Shown: piece by piece, positions 22,931 to 35,237 of the stretch
Numbering within the stretch: the first letter of the stretch is position 1
Layout: every line of letters starts with the position of its first letter
Assembly: GCA_015680685.1 (NCBI GenBank)
Contig: MNCI01007639.1
Span: 561,670 to 615,263, forward strand
Direction of reading: 5' to 3'
Length of the DNA stretch: 53,594 nt
Source of the DNA: Gnetum montanum
Taxonomy: Eukaryota > Streptophyta > Gnetopsida > Gnetales > Gnetaceae
The notes under the pieces: model-generated
Seen by the model: only the letters and a program-made list of their open reading frames with translations
Told to the model about the DNA's origin: nothing
The model's database searches: none
Position numbers and translations under genes: made by a program

Positions 22931-23823
22931 CTAAAAATATAATTGATGTATTCACAAGAAAACAACAATTGTGAAGTATGAATTAATATCTTAAGATAAA
23001 CACAACAATGCAAATCTTTCTTTTATTAATATGATTAAGAAATTTGTTATTTCAAACAAACAACAAACAACCTAATAATACAAAATAAACATTATAGTTA
23101 ATGAGGCATACTTTTCTTTGCATTACCATCCTAAGACTAAGTAACCTTTTATTTATTTTGCTTTCTCCAACATCCATTTGCTAATATATAATATGTACCA
23201 TCCTAATTTATATTGCTTTCTCCAACATACATTTTCTAACATGTAACATGTCTTGAACAAATCTTTACCATTCTAACTTTTCAAGTGCTTCCATATGCCT
23301 TAGATTTCATCATCTCCCCCAAATCCTCCTCATTTATTTCTTGCCTAGGATTTTCATATGGAATTCTACCTCAAATCTTCATAAGACTTTATTGGAATCA
23401 AATTCTATTCAATAAGGTGATGTATCATAAATTATGATTTTAAAATTTTCACTCTATCTTTTCTAAAGAATTTCAGTTAGATTTTATACCTTTTAGTAAT
23501 TGAATTGAATTCATTGCAATTTTTAAGTAATTTTTCTTTAACTCAATTTTACTTACATTACAAATCAAATTTGCTAATTGTTTTTAATTTAGTTAAAATA
23601 ATAATCAATTTCAAAATTTTGAACCTTACTCTTTGTGTGGTTGTGTGAGCTACCACATCCCTTCTACATTTGCCAATGCTACTACTATTTTTGCTTTATC
23701 CAAATGAGTTTGTCTTTAAAGTTTTAATGCAATATATTATACTATAAAGAAGAATGTTATAAGAAGAGATAAACTATGTAATAAAGACATTAAAGAAAGA
23801 CTTGGAGTTACAACTATTTTAAA
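22931..23823. other. AT-rich spacer, nothing recognised
   Basis: No coding frame of note, no terminal repeats and no RNA gene seen; simple AT-rich sequence with CAACAA runs near 23060. Confidence 0.6.
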
Positions 23824-24328
23824 TACTAGCTTAGTTATATATTTATAATATATATCTATAAATTGGCCGAGAGAATCTTATTAGTAAAAAGTTCTTTGAG
23901 TAAAAAATTTCACGACTTGTGGACTAAGAACAAGATTTAAAAATCCAAATTTTCATGCCTTTTGCACAAAAAACAATAGTTTTGTACCTTATTTTTCCTA
24001 AAGATGGGTTTTCTCAAAAAAAAAAATGTCCATCAATTAGTGTATGCTCTCACTCTCTGCCAAATTTGTTGTTTTTGATATATAATGCAAATTCGGTCGA
24101 GAGTAAGAGCATACACTAATTGATGGAAATTCTTTTTTCAGAAGACCCATCTTTAAGAAAAATAAGGTACAGAACTCTTGTTCTTCATCCAGAAGGCATG
24201 AAAATTTGGGTTTTTAAATCTTGTTCCTCGTCCAGAAGTCGTGAAATTTTTACTCAAAGAACTTTTTACTAATAAGATTCTCTCGGCCAATTTATAGATA
24301 TATATTATAAATATATAACTAAGCTAGT
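23824..24328. mobile_element. 505-bp foldback (long inverted repeat) element
   Basis: The left arm starts ACTAGCTTAGTTATATATTT at 23824 and the right arm ends with its reverse complement at 24328. The arms run about 220-240 bases each, including AATTGGCCGAGAGAATCTTA (23861-23880) mirrored near 24277-24296, around a centre of roughly 60 bases (24049-24110). No clear target duplication is seen outside the arms. Arm identity is high by eye. It fits a foldback MITE; its transcript would be a long hairpin. Confidence 0.8.
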
Positions 24329-24423
24329 GATCGTCAGTCAGTCGTCTGCTGATGATTTAAACATAACAAATAAAAATATTATAAGACCATAGAATGCTTT
24401 ATTGAATGATTATAAAAATGAGA

Positions 24424-24784
24424 TCATTCTTCATTAGATTTAATGCGTTGCTCTTCATCCAATCTACTTTGAAGGTGCGAAGCCTTAAATATCTTGATAT
24501 ATCTTTTCTTGGAGATTGGAGGGAATATCTTCAAATTGTCAATACTCCTCACTTGAGATAGTGCCACAAATGTAAGACGTTGTTTTTTTGCTACCAACAT
24601 CTATACACACTTTCTCCAATGTCATTCTCTGTGACTTATGTATCGTTAAAGCCCATGCTAATCTAAGTGGTAATTGGCGAGATCCTCCACGTATGATTAG
24701 TGGAATGGATACTTGTCGAGGATGTTCATTATCATACGGTACTCCAATATAGGAGTCAAACTCAATGATGACATACGATGGCAA
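24424..24784 (-). pseudogene. PIF1/Helitron-type helicase C-terminal fragment
   Basis: On the minus strand, MPSYVIIEFDSYIG...VPYDNEHPRQVSIPL leads into LPLRLAWALTIHKSQRMTLE, the conserved C-terminal block of PIF1-family helicases (family usually KSQG; here Arg replaces Gly). A poly-A run near 24585-24592 shifts the frame. After it, LTFVALSQVRSIDNLKIF and HLQSRLDEEQRI complete the family's ending, with a stop at 24424-24426. The remaining helicase and any Rep domain are absent. In plants such fragments come from Helitrons or from cellular PIF1 copies; the large family of Helitron sequences makes the former likelier. Confidence 0.8.
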
Positions 24785-25230
24785 CTGTTGAGGTTGACAG
24801 TGTGGACTATATTCTATATAGTGTTGTATCAGTTCCAGTTCATGCTGCTAGCTATCATGCAAATCTTGTAGCTGAACATGTAATGCTAATGAATCATCGA
24901 GCTCCATCTGCACATCTGATGAACCCCCCAATTCCAGAACATACTTTTATAGCTCCTCCAGCTGCAATGCATCCACAGATGGTCAATGGAACCCCAACAC
25001 TATTGCCCCCCATTCAGGCCAACTCATGGGCCCTATGGTAGCCCAAGCATCATCATATAATGGGCACATGGTTACTCCTGGGCATGGAAATCCTATTATG
25101 CCTACTTCCATGACAGGATATCCTCATATGCGGACTTTAGGATCCACACACCCTTAGGTTATAACTTCCCAAGCTCCAACATGGAATCCTGGTCAATTCT
25201 TGTGGTTATGATTGCAATTCATTTGGTGCC
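24778..25230 (+). pseudogene. His/Pro/Met-rich coding fragment, frameshifted
   Basis: The frame 24778-25041 gives HVMLMNHRAPSAHLMNPPIP and PPAAMHPQMVNGTPTLLPPI. A second frame picks up from about 25025 (MGPMVAQASSYNGHMVTPGH, then PTSMTGYPHMRTLGSTHP) to a stop near 25158 and may continue to about 25210. The composition resembles the low-complexity C-terminal part of a plant transcription factor, but I cannot name the family. It starts seven bases inside the helicase fragment and runs in the other direction, so it may be host sequence captured by a transposon, or a retrocopy end. Confidence 0.45.
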
Positions 25231-26100
25231 TTTGTTATACAACTATTTTCATATTTTTAAAATTGATTTTCTATCATTCTGCAGTATAATTCTTTTGGAA
25301 AATGAAAGCTTTGTTAGATATTTGTTTGCCAAAGAGTAAAAAGATAATTAGAGGCTAAAGGTTCTCCTAAATTGTTTGTTGCACATTATTGGAGTCAACC
25401 ATGATCTTTTTGTTGGAAGAATTTATTTGGTAATTGGTGGAACAAAGATATCCACAATTTATATGCAAAGCAATCCCCTTGTTTCCTGTGTAGTCTTTTT
25501 TGTTTGCAAAGCAGGCATAAATTCGAAACTTCTTTACATAATTGTTTTTTAAAGTTTTAGTTAACATTAAAATAAAGCCACCGAAAGTCATTATTTGGCT
25601 ATTTTTTAATGCTTCCATGCATGTCAAATCATAGTTGTCATTGGATTGACATTTAAAAAAATATTACATACATATTCTGTGATTTGTGACATTCATGGTA
25701 GTTGGATCATCAGAAATCAATGCTTAGATTGACATTGATAGAAAAAATATTACATACATATTCTGTGATTGGTGACGTCAATGGTAGCTGGATCATATGC
25801 AATACGATTTTAGTCTCAACAACTGCAGCTTGGCATGAAGAACAACAATCAAATAAAGTAGAACAGATTAATCATCGGAGTGTTTTGTTTTTATTTTTTT
25901 TAGGGTGAGACGGTTTTGATGCTGCTGTAGAATTTCTCCACCCCTTGCAAATACAATTTTAAAGTGTGTGCCCTTTTCGAAGTCATGAACAGGGTTGCTA
26001 CTCCAATTTTTATACCCTTTGTTTTATGTACTTGAAAGGTGTTTATGACTGCTATCTGTTCCTTAAAGTAGCTATCTTTATATAAAAAACGATGTAATCT
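25231..26100. other. Spacer with an 86-bp duplication
   Basis: Two related units containing ATTACATACATATTCTGTGA begin near 25645 and 25731 (period 86). Nothing else recognisable; no gene seen. Confidence 0.6.
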
Positions 26101-26208
26101 ATGGAAGCATTGGTTTATACGTTCCTGTTAGTCTCGACTTTAGGTATCCTTTTTTTTGCTATTTTCTTCCGCGAACCGCCTAGAGTTACGCCTAAAGGGG
26201 GAAAATAA
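26101..26208 (+). CDS. psbT: Plastid-derived psbT (photosystem II protein T), nuclear copy
   Basis: A complete 35-residue frame, beginning [15 protein letters not shown] and ending [11 protein letters not shown], with one membrane helix as in PsbT, a small photosystem II subunit near the dimer interface. The length is normal. In the nucleus it has no transit peptide and no apparent promoter, so it is probably not expressed. Confidence 0.9.
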   Translation: MEALVYTFLLVSTLGILFFAIFFREPPRVTPKGGK

Positions 26209-26264
26209 ATCCGGAATTTTTCATTACTTTATCTTTTTTGCTTGGAGGTAGAATTAGAATACTT

Positions 26265-26289
26265 AGTAAGTCCCCTTAGGGGACTTACT
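26265..26289. terminator. psbT/psbN intergenic hairpin
   Basis: A perfect 11-base stem, AGTAAGTCCCC paired with GGGGACTTACT around a TTA loop, lies between the convergent psbT and psbN frames. In plastids such a structure stabilises the 3' ends of both transcripts. Confidence 0.85.
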
Positions 26290-26295
26290 TAAGTC

Positions 26296-26427
26296 TCAGT
26301 CTTCATGATCTTCAAACGGATCTTTAAGTTGTTCGGAGGGCCGCCCAAAAGATGTATATATTGCATAACCAGTTAAACTTACGAGTAAACAAGATATAGA
26401 AATGGTGACTAAGTTCGCAGTTTCCAT
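26296..26427 (-). CDS. psbN: Plastid-derived psbN, nuclear copy
   Basis: A complete 43-residue frame starting [20 protein letters not shown] with one membrane helix and ending DPFEDHED. PsbN is a plastid thylakoid protein needed for photosystem II assembly. The frame is intact but lies within nuclear sequence and lacks nuclear expression signals. Confidence 0.9.
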   Translation of the reverse strand: METANLVTISISCLLVSLTGYAIYTSFGRPSEQLKDPFEDHED

Positions 26428-27806
26428 TGGTATTAAACAAAAATCTTTTTTCCTGCTATTTACTAATATACATCAATATAGGAGTTTCAGGACTGTAGCA
26501 TTTTTAACCCGATGTTACCTTACCCATTATGATACTTACCAAAATTCCCAAATATGAAGGTTTAGGGATTTTTAAATCAAATTCAAGAGTGCTGAAATGC
26601 AGGGCAGGGAGCCGGGAAAAAAAGGGACGAAATAAAAAGAATCTCAAGGCGGGGAAAAGGGATAGCAATGGTATCAAGGAGCAAATGCGATTCAAAGATG
26701 AGATGTAATTAAATTCACAAAACTGAATTAGTCCAAGTTTGTGACTTATATACCGAACGTAAAGGAAGAAAACGATGATAGGTTAGTTTGGCCATGAACT
26801 GATTGGTGTTCCGATATAATGGGGACGATGAACTCAATTATCTCAATGCTATAAAACGTAATGATGCAGCAGGCAAGCCTCTTTCCTCCCTATATTATGC
26901 AACCTTTCTAAACGTATTTCTGTTTTGCAACAGACGTTGTTAGCGTTATGACAAAGTTAGGAAATATGACTAATAATGACCTGAAGAAGATGGTTTGGGC
27001 ATGGACAAAGAACATCAAGTAACATCACACTTCCAAGAAAACTAGTGAAAGTGAAAGCAAGATAAAAAAAAAGGACATGGGAAAGAGAAAAAGTAAAAAA
27101 AAAAAAAAAAATTTAAAAAAAAACATTGATAAAATGATTGAAAATGATATAAAGAAATTGCAAATACAATGATCCGGCTCTTCATACAAACAAATGGTGA
27201 AGGAGGTCACAACATTTTGTTTCAATGAGGCTAGGAGGATGATAATTATTAGCCATTGTCCACTAATTGCATATGTGTTGCATAAAATGTTGAAGATGGT
27301 TTAACGGTTTGATTCAATTGATGCAGGGGAAATAATTAGCAAATTTGAATTATATTATAAGCAAAATTGAAATAAAATAAAATTACAATTTAGCAAAACT
27401 GCTAGAAAAATCACAAATTCAATTCATGGGAAAATAAATTGGCCATTCAATCAGGAACTTAGCTTCCTTGAAATGCAAAGTTGCAGTGACAAAAACCAAA
27501 GGCAACACCCTTTCGTAGTTGATAAACATGAAATCTCAACGTTTCTACAAACATAGTTTCTGTGAGTGCACAGGTAAACTGCAGTAGACAAGGGTTTTAC
27601 TTAAGGGGCCGAGAAAGACAGGATGATGAAATAACAAGGAATTGGGATAGTTGGGAGCCATGAAAATCCAGGATTGTGCTTTCTGTATCTATTGCATGGG
27701 AGACTAAAACCTGTTTGAAATTTGCACAGAGAGGCTAGTGGAAACAGGAACTCATGACTGCTATTTTAATACGGCATGTATATGATCATAATAGCGCTGC
27801 AAAATT
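26428..27806. other. Spacer between plastid insert and P450 gene
   Basis: Poly-A and poly-purine runs near 27060-27125. The first few hundred bases downstream of the P450 stop (27400-27806) probably hold its 3' untranslated region; no canonical AATAAA was seen on the minus strand near the stop. No gene recognised. Confidence 0.55.
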
Positions 27807-30800
27807 TTACAGAGGTTTGAATATGATGGGAACCCCATGCTTGGGCTTGACTGTGATAGAATATATGGGGGAATGCTTGTAGTTTGGAGAAAGGAAGAAT
27901 CTGAATCGGCAGAGAATCATGGCCAGAACTACCTTAGCTTCAATCACTGCGAAGTTTTGGCCCACACAGACCCTGGAGCCTGTTGAAAAGGGCAGAAAAG
28001 CTAGCGGGTGTTTGCAGGCCTTTTGTACTCCCTCTGCAAATCTTGCAGGATTGAATTCATGGACATCTTCTCCCCAGTATTCTTTGTCGTGATGCAGAAC
28101 CAGACTAGGAATCCACACTGACATTCCTTTGGGCAAAACCAGATTGCCCACCTTCACATCCTCGAAGCACTGCCTTGGCAACAGTACGACAGGTGAGTAC
28201 AGCCTCAGGGATTCGTTCAGGATCATGCCCAGCTGCAATTTTCGGATCAGAAAAGAGTTAAGTTTGTGGTCTGTCAGAAATCTGGCTACATTAAAATGCA
28301 TGAAATATTAGACTGCAACAGCAAGAAATTTTGGATTTTTGGTGCTTGGAGGTGATTAATTCGATGATGTAATTTGTTGCTGGAAAATTTTATTGGGTTA
28401 ATGAAGATTTGGCTTAAACTAATGACTAGATATCAAATTTCTGGTTTGTTGATTGAATTTATTAAAATGTAAAATGACTGCATTCAATTTTAATTATTAA
28501 TTTTTCTTATAATATAAATAAAATTTGCTAATTCTTTGAATCAATTTAGCTGCTCATATCAATTTCATTGAAATACAACCAATTTTAACATTTTCCCCTT
28601 TAAATTAAATTTGGAAAAATTGAGATAAGCATTAAAATTGAGTAAAAAAATTAGTAAGTTTAATTCATATTATAAAAAAAAAATTGAAATTGATTTAGCA
28701 TGAAATGGACTTAAAAGGTGAGGAAAGTTGCTTTACATTTTAAAGATGTTGCTGTTGACCAAAGAAACAATTGAAAGAAAGAACATGAAAGTCAATGGCG
28801 ATCAACATGAAACACATTTGGTGACAATGACTAATTATCTTATAACAAGAAAGAAGCTTCTCTTGAGACCATCAAAGTTTCGATTTCTTATCCAAAATTT
28901 TGCAATTTTCTTAGATTCAATAGATTAGAGCACAGAAACATGGATTGGATGCAAAATCTCCGGAATCTTATACCCTTAATTTAGGAATAGAATCCTCAGG
29001 CCCCTAGACACTAAACAACACGGAATTTGGTTCACCTACAAGAGGAGGGGGAAAAGAAAAACAAAAATTCCAACAGAAAATTGATTTTGATTTGTTTGAA
29101 AAAACTTACTATCTTGAGCTTGGGTAAATCTGCTGCGGAGGGCACATTGGCTACGCAAATGTCCATGGCTTCCTGACGAGCTTTTTCTTGCCAGAGAGGG
29201 TTGGATGAGAGAAGCATCATAGTCCATGTCATGAGCGATGCAGTTGTCTCATGTCCTGCAAAGAAGAAAGTTTTGCAGTTGTCCATAAGTTGCTGGTTGC
29301 TTAGCCCTCCTGAATCACTTGATCTCTCGTTCTCTGCCAGCATCAGTCCCAACAGGTCATTTCCATAAGATTCACTTCTTCCCATTCCTACTGAATCCTT
29401 TCTTGCCTGAATTATCTCCATCAGATCTTTCTCGATCTCTTTTTTACGGGCCTTCATTTCCTTGTTGTAACTCGTGGGTAGAAATCTTCCAGAAAGAAAA
29501 ACAGGGGATCAGTACTCTGTTGATCAGAAACGAAATTCTGGAAATGGGTTGTGTGTTTAAGAGATAAAAAAACGGGTCATGATCATTATCAGAGTTTAAT
29601 GATCGTGAAGATAGAACTAAACGGGAAAGTGTCGAAGTTCACTGCACAACAGTCGTTTTTGTGTGTCTTTTAAGAAAGGATATGCAAAACAGAGCAGTAA
29701 CTCAACAGTATTTGTTCAGCGCTACTTATATTCATTTAAGAAATGAAATTGGGAGAGCAGGAATGGGCTTTCATCATCTTTTTGTTGAGAGAGGCAGTTA
29801 GATCAATTTAGCATGTTTACAGATACTGCAAACAGAGCATTGAGGATGAAAATAATATATTTTAATTTTGTCCACCTCTTGCTGACATTTCAATGAGTTA
29901 CAATATTAATCATGTATTTCTAACTGCTTTCTTTGAAATTGGTGATGTTTTCAGCTTTCTTTGAAATTGGTGATGTTTTCAGCTTTCTTTAAAAAATTAT
30001 ACAAGGCTTTGTAACCACCCAAGTAACAAATGATAACTACAAGCTCTCAAAACAAAAACTGATCTAATTTCCCAGCGATGGCAAAAAAGTACTTAGTTGT
30101 TAAACTCCTGTAACAAATCAACTGCTTTTTGATGGGCAATTTTCTTTATTCTCTATTAATTAAATTTATTTTTTGGGGTCCGACACCCCCCCTAAAGAAA
30201 AGTCTGCCGTTTTCAAACTTTCCTGACCAACAACCAATCCAAATTACTTTCAAGGGGCAAGCGTGCGGGTGTGCATGTTGTCGGGAAGTAAATGGATTTT
30301 CTTATTTTAACAGAGAGGCAGAGGATGACATTTCAGAAGAAGCAGACGGCCTTTTTACTACGGCACAGTCATGATTGGGAACGTGGGTCTCTGTTCCACT
30401 ATATGTAGAGTCACTACCAGCTAATCAGCTTTTGGGTATAAAATGCTTTACCAACCACGCCCTAAAAGATCTCTCTTAAGCTAGTGAGCTGAAGATGAAA
30501 AAAATTGCTTCTAAACATAAGACCTTTGCTGCTGGAAGAAGCCATTTGTTTTTAGAAGAGATAAGATTTTAAAAGAAAAACTTTTGTTTTAAGTAAAAAG
30601 AGGATTATGACAAAGACAAATACCCACAGAAGTGGTTATCAAGAAATGGCTAGTGGTGCAGGGCCTGCTCTTGAGAGAGAGGAATAGCCAAGGAGAAATT
30701 AAGTAGCCAACCGAATATTATTGGAAACTAAGATGATGATGAAATAATATCATATGCGTAACAAAAAGTGATTATTTTGTCTTCAAGTATATGTTCTGAT

Positions 30801-32995
30801 GTTCTGATTTCAAATGGGTCATTATCTAAGCATGAAAAATGGTGGTTGTTTGTCCATGTTGCACTGCATTGTTTATGTAACACCGATTTTGTGATATGGC
30901 ACATAAAAGACAAAGCCAGTCTAACTACCACAGCATTCCCCAAAATCCCACTTGCCAAATTGCAGAGAGAAAAAGCTACTCCGACAACACTTGTAGAGCC
31001 ATGTTTGACCTTTGTATTGCATGAAATATTTTAAGATGGAAAAAACTCTTCAAAAACCAGAGGGTCTGGTTACTGCCTAGAATCACAACGGACAACTGGT
31101 GAATGCAGAGGACAGCATTCAAAAATTTAAATCAACGGTCATTGAAACCGATGATGGTGGTATTTAAGGAGGCTTGAAGAGCTCAAAGCAAAACTTGCAT
31201 GGAAAGTAGAAAAACCTGCAGAGTCTTTGCTCCATTCATTTCCAGGTTCATGGAATTGCATGAATGGAGACCCAAGATCAGAAAAAGTCGGCGCTTAAAA
31301 GTGGTGGTGAGAAGGAGGAAGACAAATTGAAGTAGATTGAAGCAGTCTCATCCCAGCTCAACTTTTGTCCGTAAGCTAAACTTCATAGCCAGAACCAGTG
31401 GCAAGCTCTTTCTCGCAGTAAATGCGTCAGTCATTTCCCAAAAGGCTTTGGGCAGTGTGAAGTTTCTCTTGAAGTCAAGGCAACAAAGCTGGCTCTGGAA
31501 AGGAGCACAAAAAAGAAAGCAAACCCACAAAAAAGATATGTACAGACAGAGCAGCAAAGCAATGTAGGCAAATAATTGGATTTCTGGATGCATCTCACAG
31601 CAGCAGGGAGAACCATTCTTAAAAGCCCATACTGTATATCAGGAGCTTACATCACTACTTTATGGAACTCGAAGTAAAAGAAAGAGAGAGGGAGGGAAAC
31701 AGCAAACAAACCGGCTGCCAGGAAACCATAAATGTCTTGCAGACTTGAAGCAAAGCTTTTGCAGGTTGTTAAGCTGCTCAAAAATTCTCCTTCCCTTGTC
31801 ATAGCTGCTTCCGAATTCAGTTCTTGCTATGATGTCTGCTGCAAGCATGGTCATCTGTTCTCCCACCTCCATCTCCACTGCATGATGATCACCACCATAA
31901 TTCTCATCCATGCGCTCTGCAATGTTGTTCAGCATTTGGGATGTGCAGTCTGCAACATACTTCACATGTCCCTACAAAATTCAGACGAATTGTTTACTTG
32001 CATGATCAGAAATCAATGAAGAACATAAAAAAATTTCCCAGCTTAATTTACTTGCATGTCCAAGAAAAAAAAGAAAAAGAAAAATCAGAACCCACACTGA
32101 CTTTACATTGATCAAAACTCAGGATGGTATTACAAGAACTAAGATCAATATAATTTACTCTCATGTCATAATTCATGACCGTTGGACATGAAATTGGATT
32201 TAATTTGCTTGCATAGTTGCATGTCAGTTAGTATCCCAGAAGTTTCTAGACTCTAACTGATAATTATTATTGCTTCGTTGCTTTGCAGATTTTACCTTGA
32301 GCTTCTCAATCTGGAAGGCAGGAGAAACAATCCTGCGTTGATGAACCCAGTCCTCACCGTCGGCCATGAGCAGACCTTTACCCACAAAATCCTTGTTTCC
32401 ATTTTGCTGCATAACAGTCCTGCCATAAAGATGATTGTTCTTTGATGACAAAACATCCTTTATCATCTCTGGCTCACACACCACCATCCTTGGCTCAACT
32501 CCCCACCACAGCAAAAACTGTCTCCCTGCCAGAATTTCACATGATGATGAAGACAAATATATGTCAAAAATTAACTTTTTCTTTTTGTATGCATGACTGA
32601 TTAGGATGGCCGAGGCCAGAATGTTCAACAGCAACAACAATATTTACCAACTAACAATAATGCTTTATGTTTTTTCCAATTTCATTTCAGTCCTTCTCAC
32701 CATATATTCTTGAATATTTGACGTAGTGAGGCAGCACTCTGCCCATAATGTCATGGCTCAGGTCTGTCATGCTGCTCTTCTGATCTTCTCTCTCTCGTAA
32801 GTTGGCTATGTCCATGATGTTACCCACCATGAATTTCTCAGGAGGGCCGCTGATTCCTTGCTTCTCCATGAACCTTCTCATCCTACGCGGCTGCCACACA
32901 TAAACCTTCAAAAACTGATAAACAACAACATGAAGGATTAATATTATGGGCACCAACAGACCCACAAAGGATCCTGCAATTAGGCTCATGGCCAT
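27807..32995 (-). CDS. Cytochrome P450, CYP72 clan (CYP735A/CYP709-like)
   Basis: Exons 32995-32701, 32525-32296, 31971-31712, 29485-29110 and 28232-27807, with all GT-AG junctions in phase, give 528 residues and no stop. Residues 5-30 form the membrane anchor; a basic stretch and SGPP hinge follow. AGHETT (338-343, I-helix oxygen-activation motif), ESLR (394-397, ExxR), FNPARF (447-452) and the heme loop FSTGSRVCVG (469-478, Cys476) are all present. HDIMGRVLPHY and SARHLWFPGSRFLPTSYNKE closely resemble CYP735A cytokinin hydroxylases, but CYP709 and gymnosperm-specific relatives share this region, so the substrate is not assigned. The enzyme should sit on the ER and use a P450 reductase. Intron 3 is 2,226 bases; the others are 175, 324 and 877. 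Confidence 0.93.
29926..29985. repeat. 28-bp tandem duplication in P450 intron 3
   Basis: Two adjacent copies of a unit starting GCTTTCTTTGAAATTGGTGA, beginning at 29926 and 29954; a partial third follows. Confidence 0.8.
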
Positions 32996-33151
32996 GTATC
33001 TATCTATCTGCAACGAAAAATTTTGAACAACAAAGAGCAGCTGCAGAATGAATAAATGATAAGTTTGCAGAGAAAGAAAATCTTGCAGCACGGATTATAT
33101 GGAGAAGGCGGGACAGCTCTTTCTCTCTGGATAGATATACATACATGCACA

Positions 33152-33164
33152 GATATATATATAG
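33152..33164 (-). promoter_or_regulatory. TATA box of P450 gene
   Basis: On the minus strand CTATATATATATC lies about 160 bases upstream of the start codon at 32995, with CT-rich sequence between it and the start, as in many plant promoters. Confidence 0.55.
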
Positions 33165-33167
33165 ACG

Positions 33168-35237
33168 TGAGAGAGTGTAGTGTCAGTGGTTTGGGATCGA
33201 TTTTCGTAATTTTTTGCTATTGTTAGCACGAGTTCATTCTTTAGAAAAGGGACCAGGATGTTTTAAGGGTATGGATTTATGGGCAAATGTCAGGCACGTA
33301 GAGGCTGGTAAACGTATAAATCTGTGCTGGGGCCAGTAAATAATATGGGAAGGAAATCCAGGCTTCCAGTGGCAGGTGCGTTTTTCGGCGTTGTAAATAT
33401 GTCAGGAGACCGAATTAAAGGTATATGACAACTACCTACGTGATTGGGGCGACAGGTTTCTATGCTGTTTCTGCTGCTGGGTTGGGACCCTCCCTGTATG
33501 CTCTTGCATCGATGATGAATCTGGAAAGTCTGTGGTCAAGTTGGTACTAGAACTGCTGTGCTTCGGGATGAGGGATTAGTTTTTGATGTTCCTGTGGACA
33601 AAAAATTTCACAAAAATGGATAAATTTGGTGAAATTTTCCAGGACTGGTGCTTGCAATAGCATATAGTGGAAGGCAATTGGGTGCAGATTGATGTGAATG
33701 AAAGTTAAAAATACAAAGGGGACTTGGAATGCAGGAAAGCAAAACATGTGATTTACCATCACTGAACTTTCCGAAGTCTGAATAGGGGTTTTGGATGACT
33801 GACATCTAAGCAAACAAGGCGATCTGAATTGTAAAAGTTATCAAGTTTGGCAGAGCAGGAACTCATGACATGACAGCAAAGTTTGCCTAAGTTTTTATAT
33901 TTTTTAAAAAAACCAGAAGTTGATGCATGAAATGGTGAGGACAAATTATGGCACTACAGACCAGTGGCTGATAAAATTTACGAGGAGAGTTTCCATGGGC
34001 TGTGTGGGTTCTAATTTCAAAATAATGGATTTCAACCAATCATGCATTAAAAAAAAATACAATCTGCAGTCTCAACCAATAGAGCTTAACATTTACTGGT
34101 GCTTCAAAATAATGGGAGCAACGAATCTTAAAACTGAAATCAGCGTGACATTTTGTGTCACTAAACAACAGTGTTTTGTGCGTAACGATGGGTTCACAGT
34201 CATATACAATTTGATTAAAAAATGACATCAACGTCAGCCAGATAACACAAGCATTTTATTTTATTCCTAAGATTCCTAAGATGAAGACATCGTCAAGAGA
34301 CAGCAGCAGGATATTCGTTGCTAATTCAGAAGATTTTCCATGGCAGGAGGAAATTTTGGTGGATTTTTGCATGGGAAGGACCGAAATTCCAAAACTTCAA
34401 AAACAGCAAGAATGGCCGAGGGCGGTTGATTCCCTTGCAGGATTTGAAATTGCACAATGAATAATATAAGAAAGGAATCCACATCGACTAGCATGTCTGC
34501 AGCAGCAAGCAATAATGGTGGTCTGCAGCTGCACAGCATCACATGTCAGGCCTCGTCTTACCTTAGTTGCAGCGGCTAAATCGAAGATAACAACAACCCA
34601 ACAAAACACATAAACAGACAGTCAAATCGGGAAATTTGCCAGAAAGAAGTAAGCAATGCATTTAAGTGCATCGTGCAGGCGACAACACGTGTTTCGGTGT
34701 AGGAGTTTTTCACGGCGGTTGCAGGCAACCTTGTGTTGGCAAATCGGCATGGGAAATGGCTACCCTGTACTTTAAACATGGCCCTGGTCGGCCTTGGCTT
34801 CTGTGTTCTGCAGGCAGCCATATCATTTTCTCGCTTTGGAATTCCAACCCAACTCCTCTAGAAGATGTGGCATGTGCTCTCTCTGCGTTTCTGTGCTGAT
34901 CACATTTTAAAACTCTACAAAAATTTTGCCTAGTTCTCTGTATCTTAGGCTGGAATGTCATATTTTCAGATAATGCATGTATACATTTTTGTACGAAAAA
35001 TTTTGACTGTTTTAGGTTATTTTCGGACCATTTTCAGAGAGATAAACTGTACAATACAATCCAAGACGCCATAAACAGGCAATTCCCTGGATATGTTTTG
35101 GTACTGTTAGAGGGTTTTGAGGTACAATAATGCTTGCACATATACGAGGTAAAAGGTGTCTGTGTCAGTTTTGAACCTGGTACAAAAAGGCGCAGATAGC
35201 GGCTTTGAGACCATTGTACCTGCTTTGACCCTAAAAA
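33168..35237. other. Upstream region of P450 gene, nothing else recognised
   Basis: No coding frame with domain-like content, no LTR edges and no RNA gene recognised. It may include distal promoter elements. Confidence 0.55.

Larger units (their letters stand above)
26101..26427. other. Nuclear insert of plastid DNA (NUPT): psbT-psbN
   Basis: Convergent psbT and psbN with their intervening hairpin are arranged exactly as in the plastid psbB operon. The minimum extent is given; the outer edges may reach about 26050 and 26460 but I cannot fix them. Both small frames are intact, suggesting a recent transfer or an assembly chimera. psbB and psbH are absent. Confidence 0.85.

Noticed and set aside
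27025-27225. Minus-strand Phe-rich frame
   Set aside because: Produced by poly-A and AAG runs on the plus strand; low complexity only.
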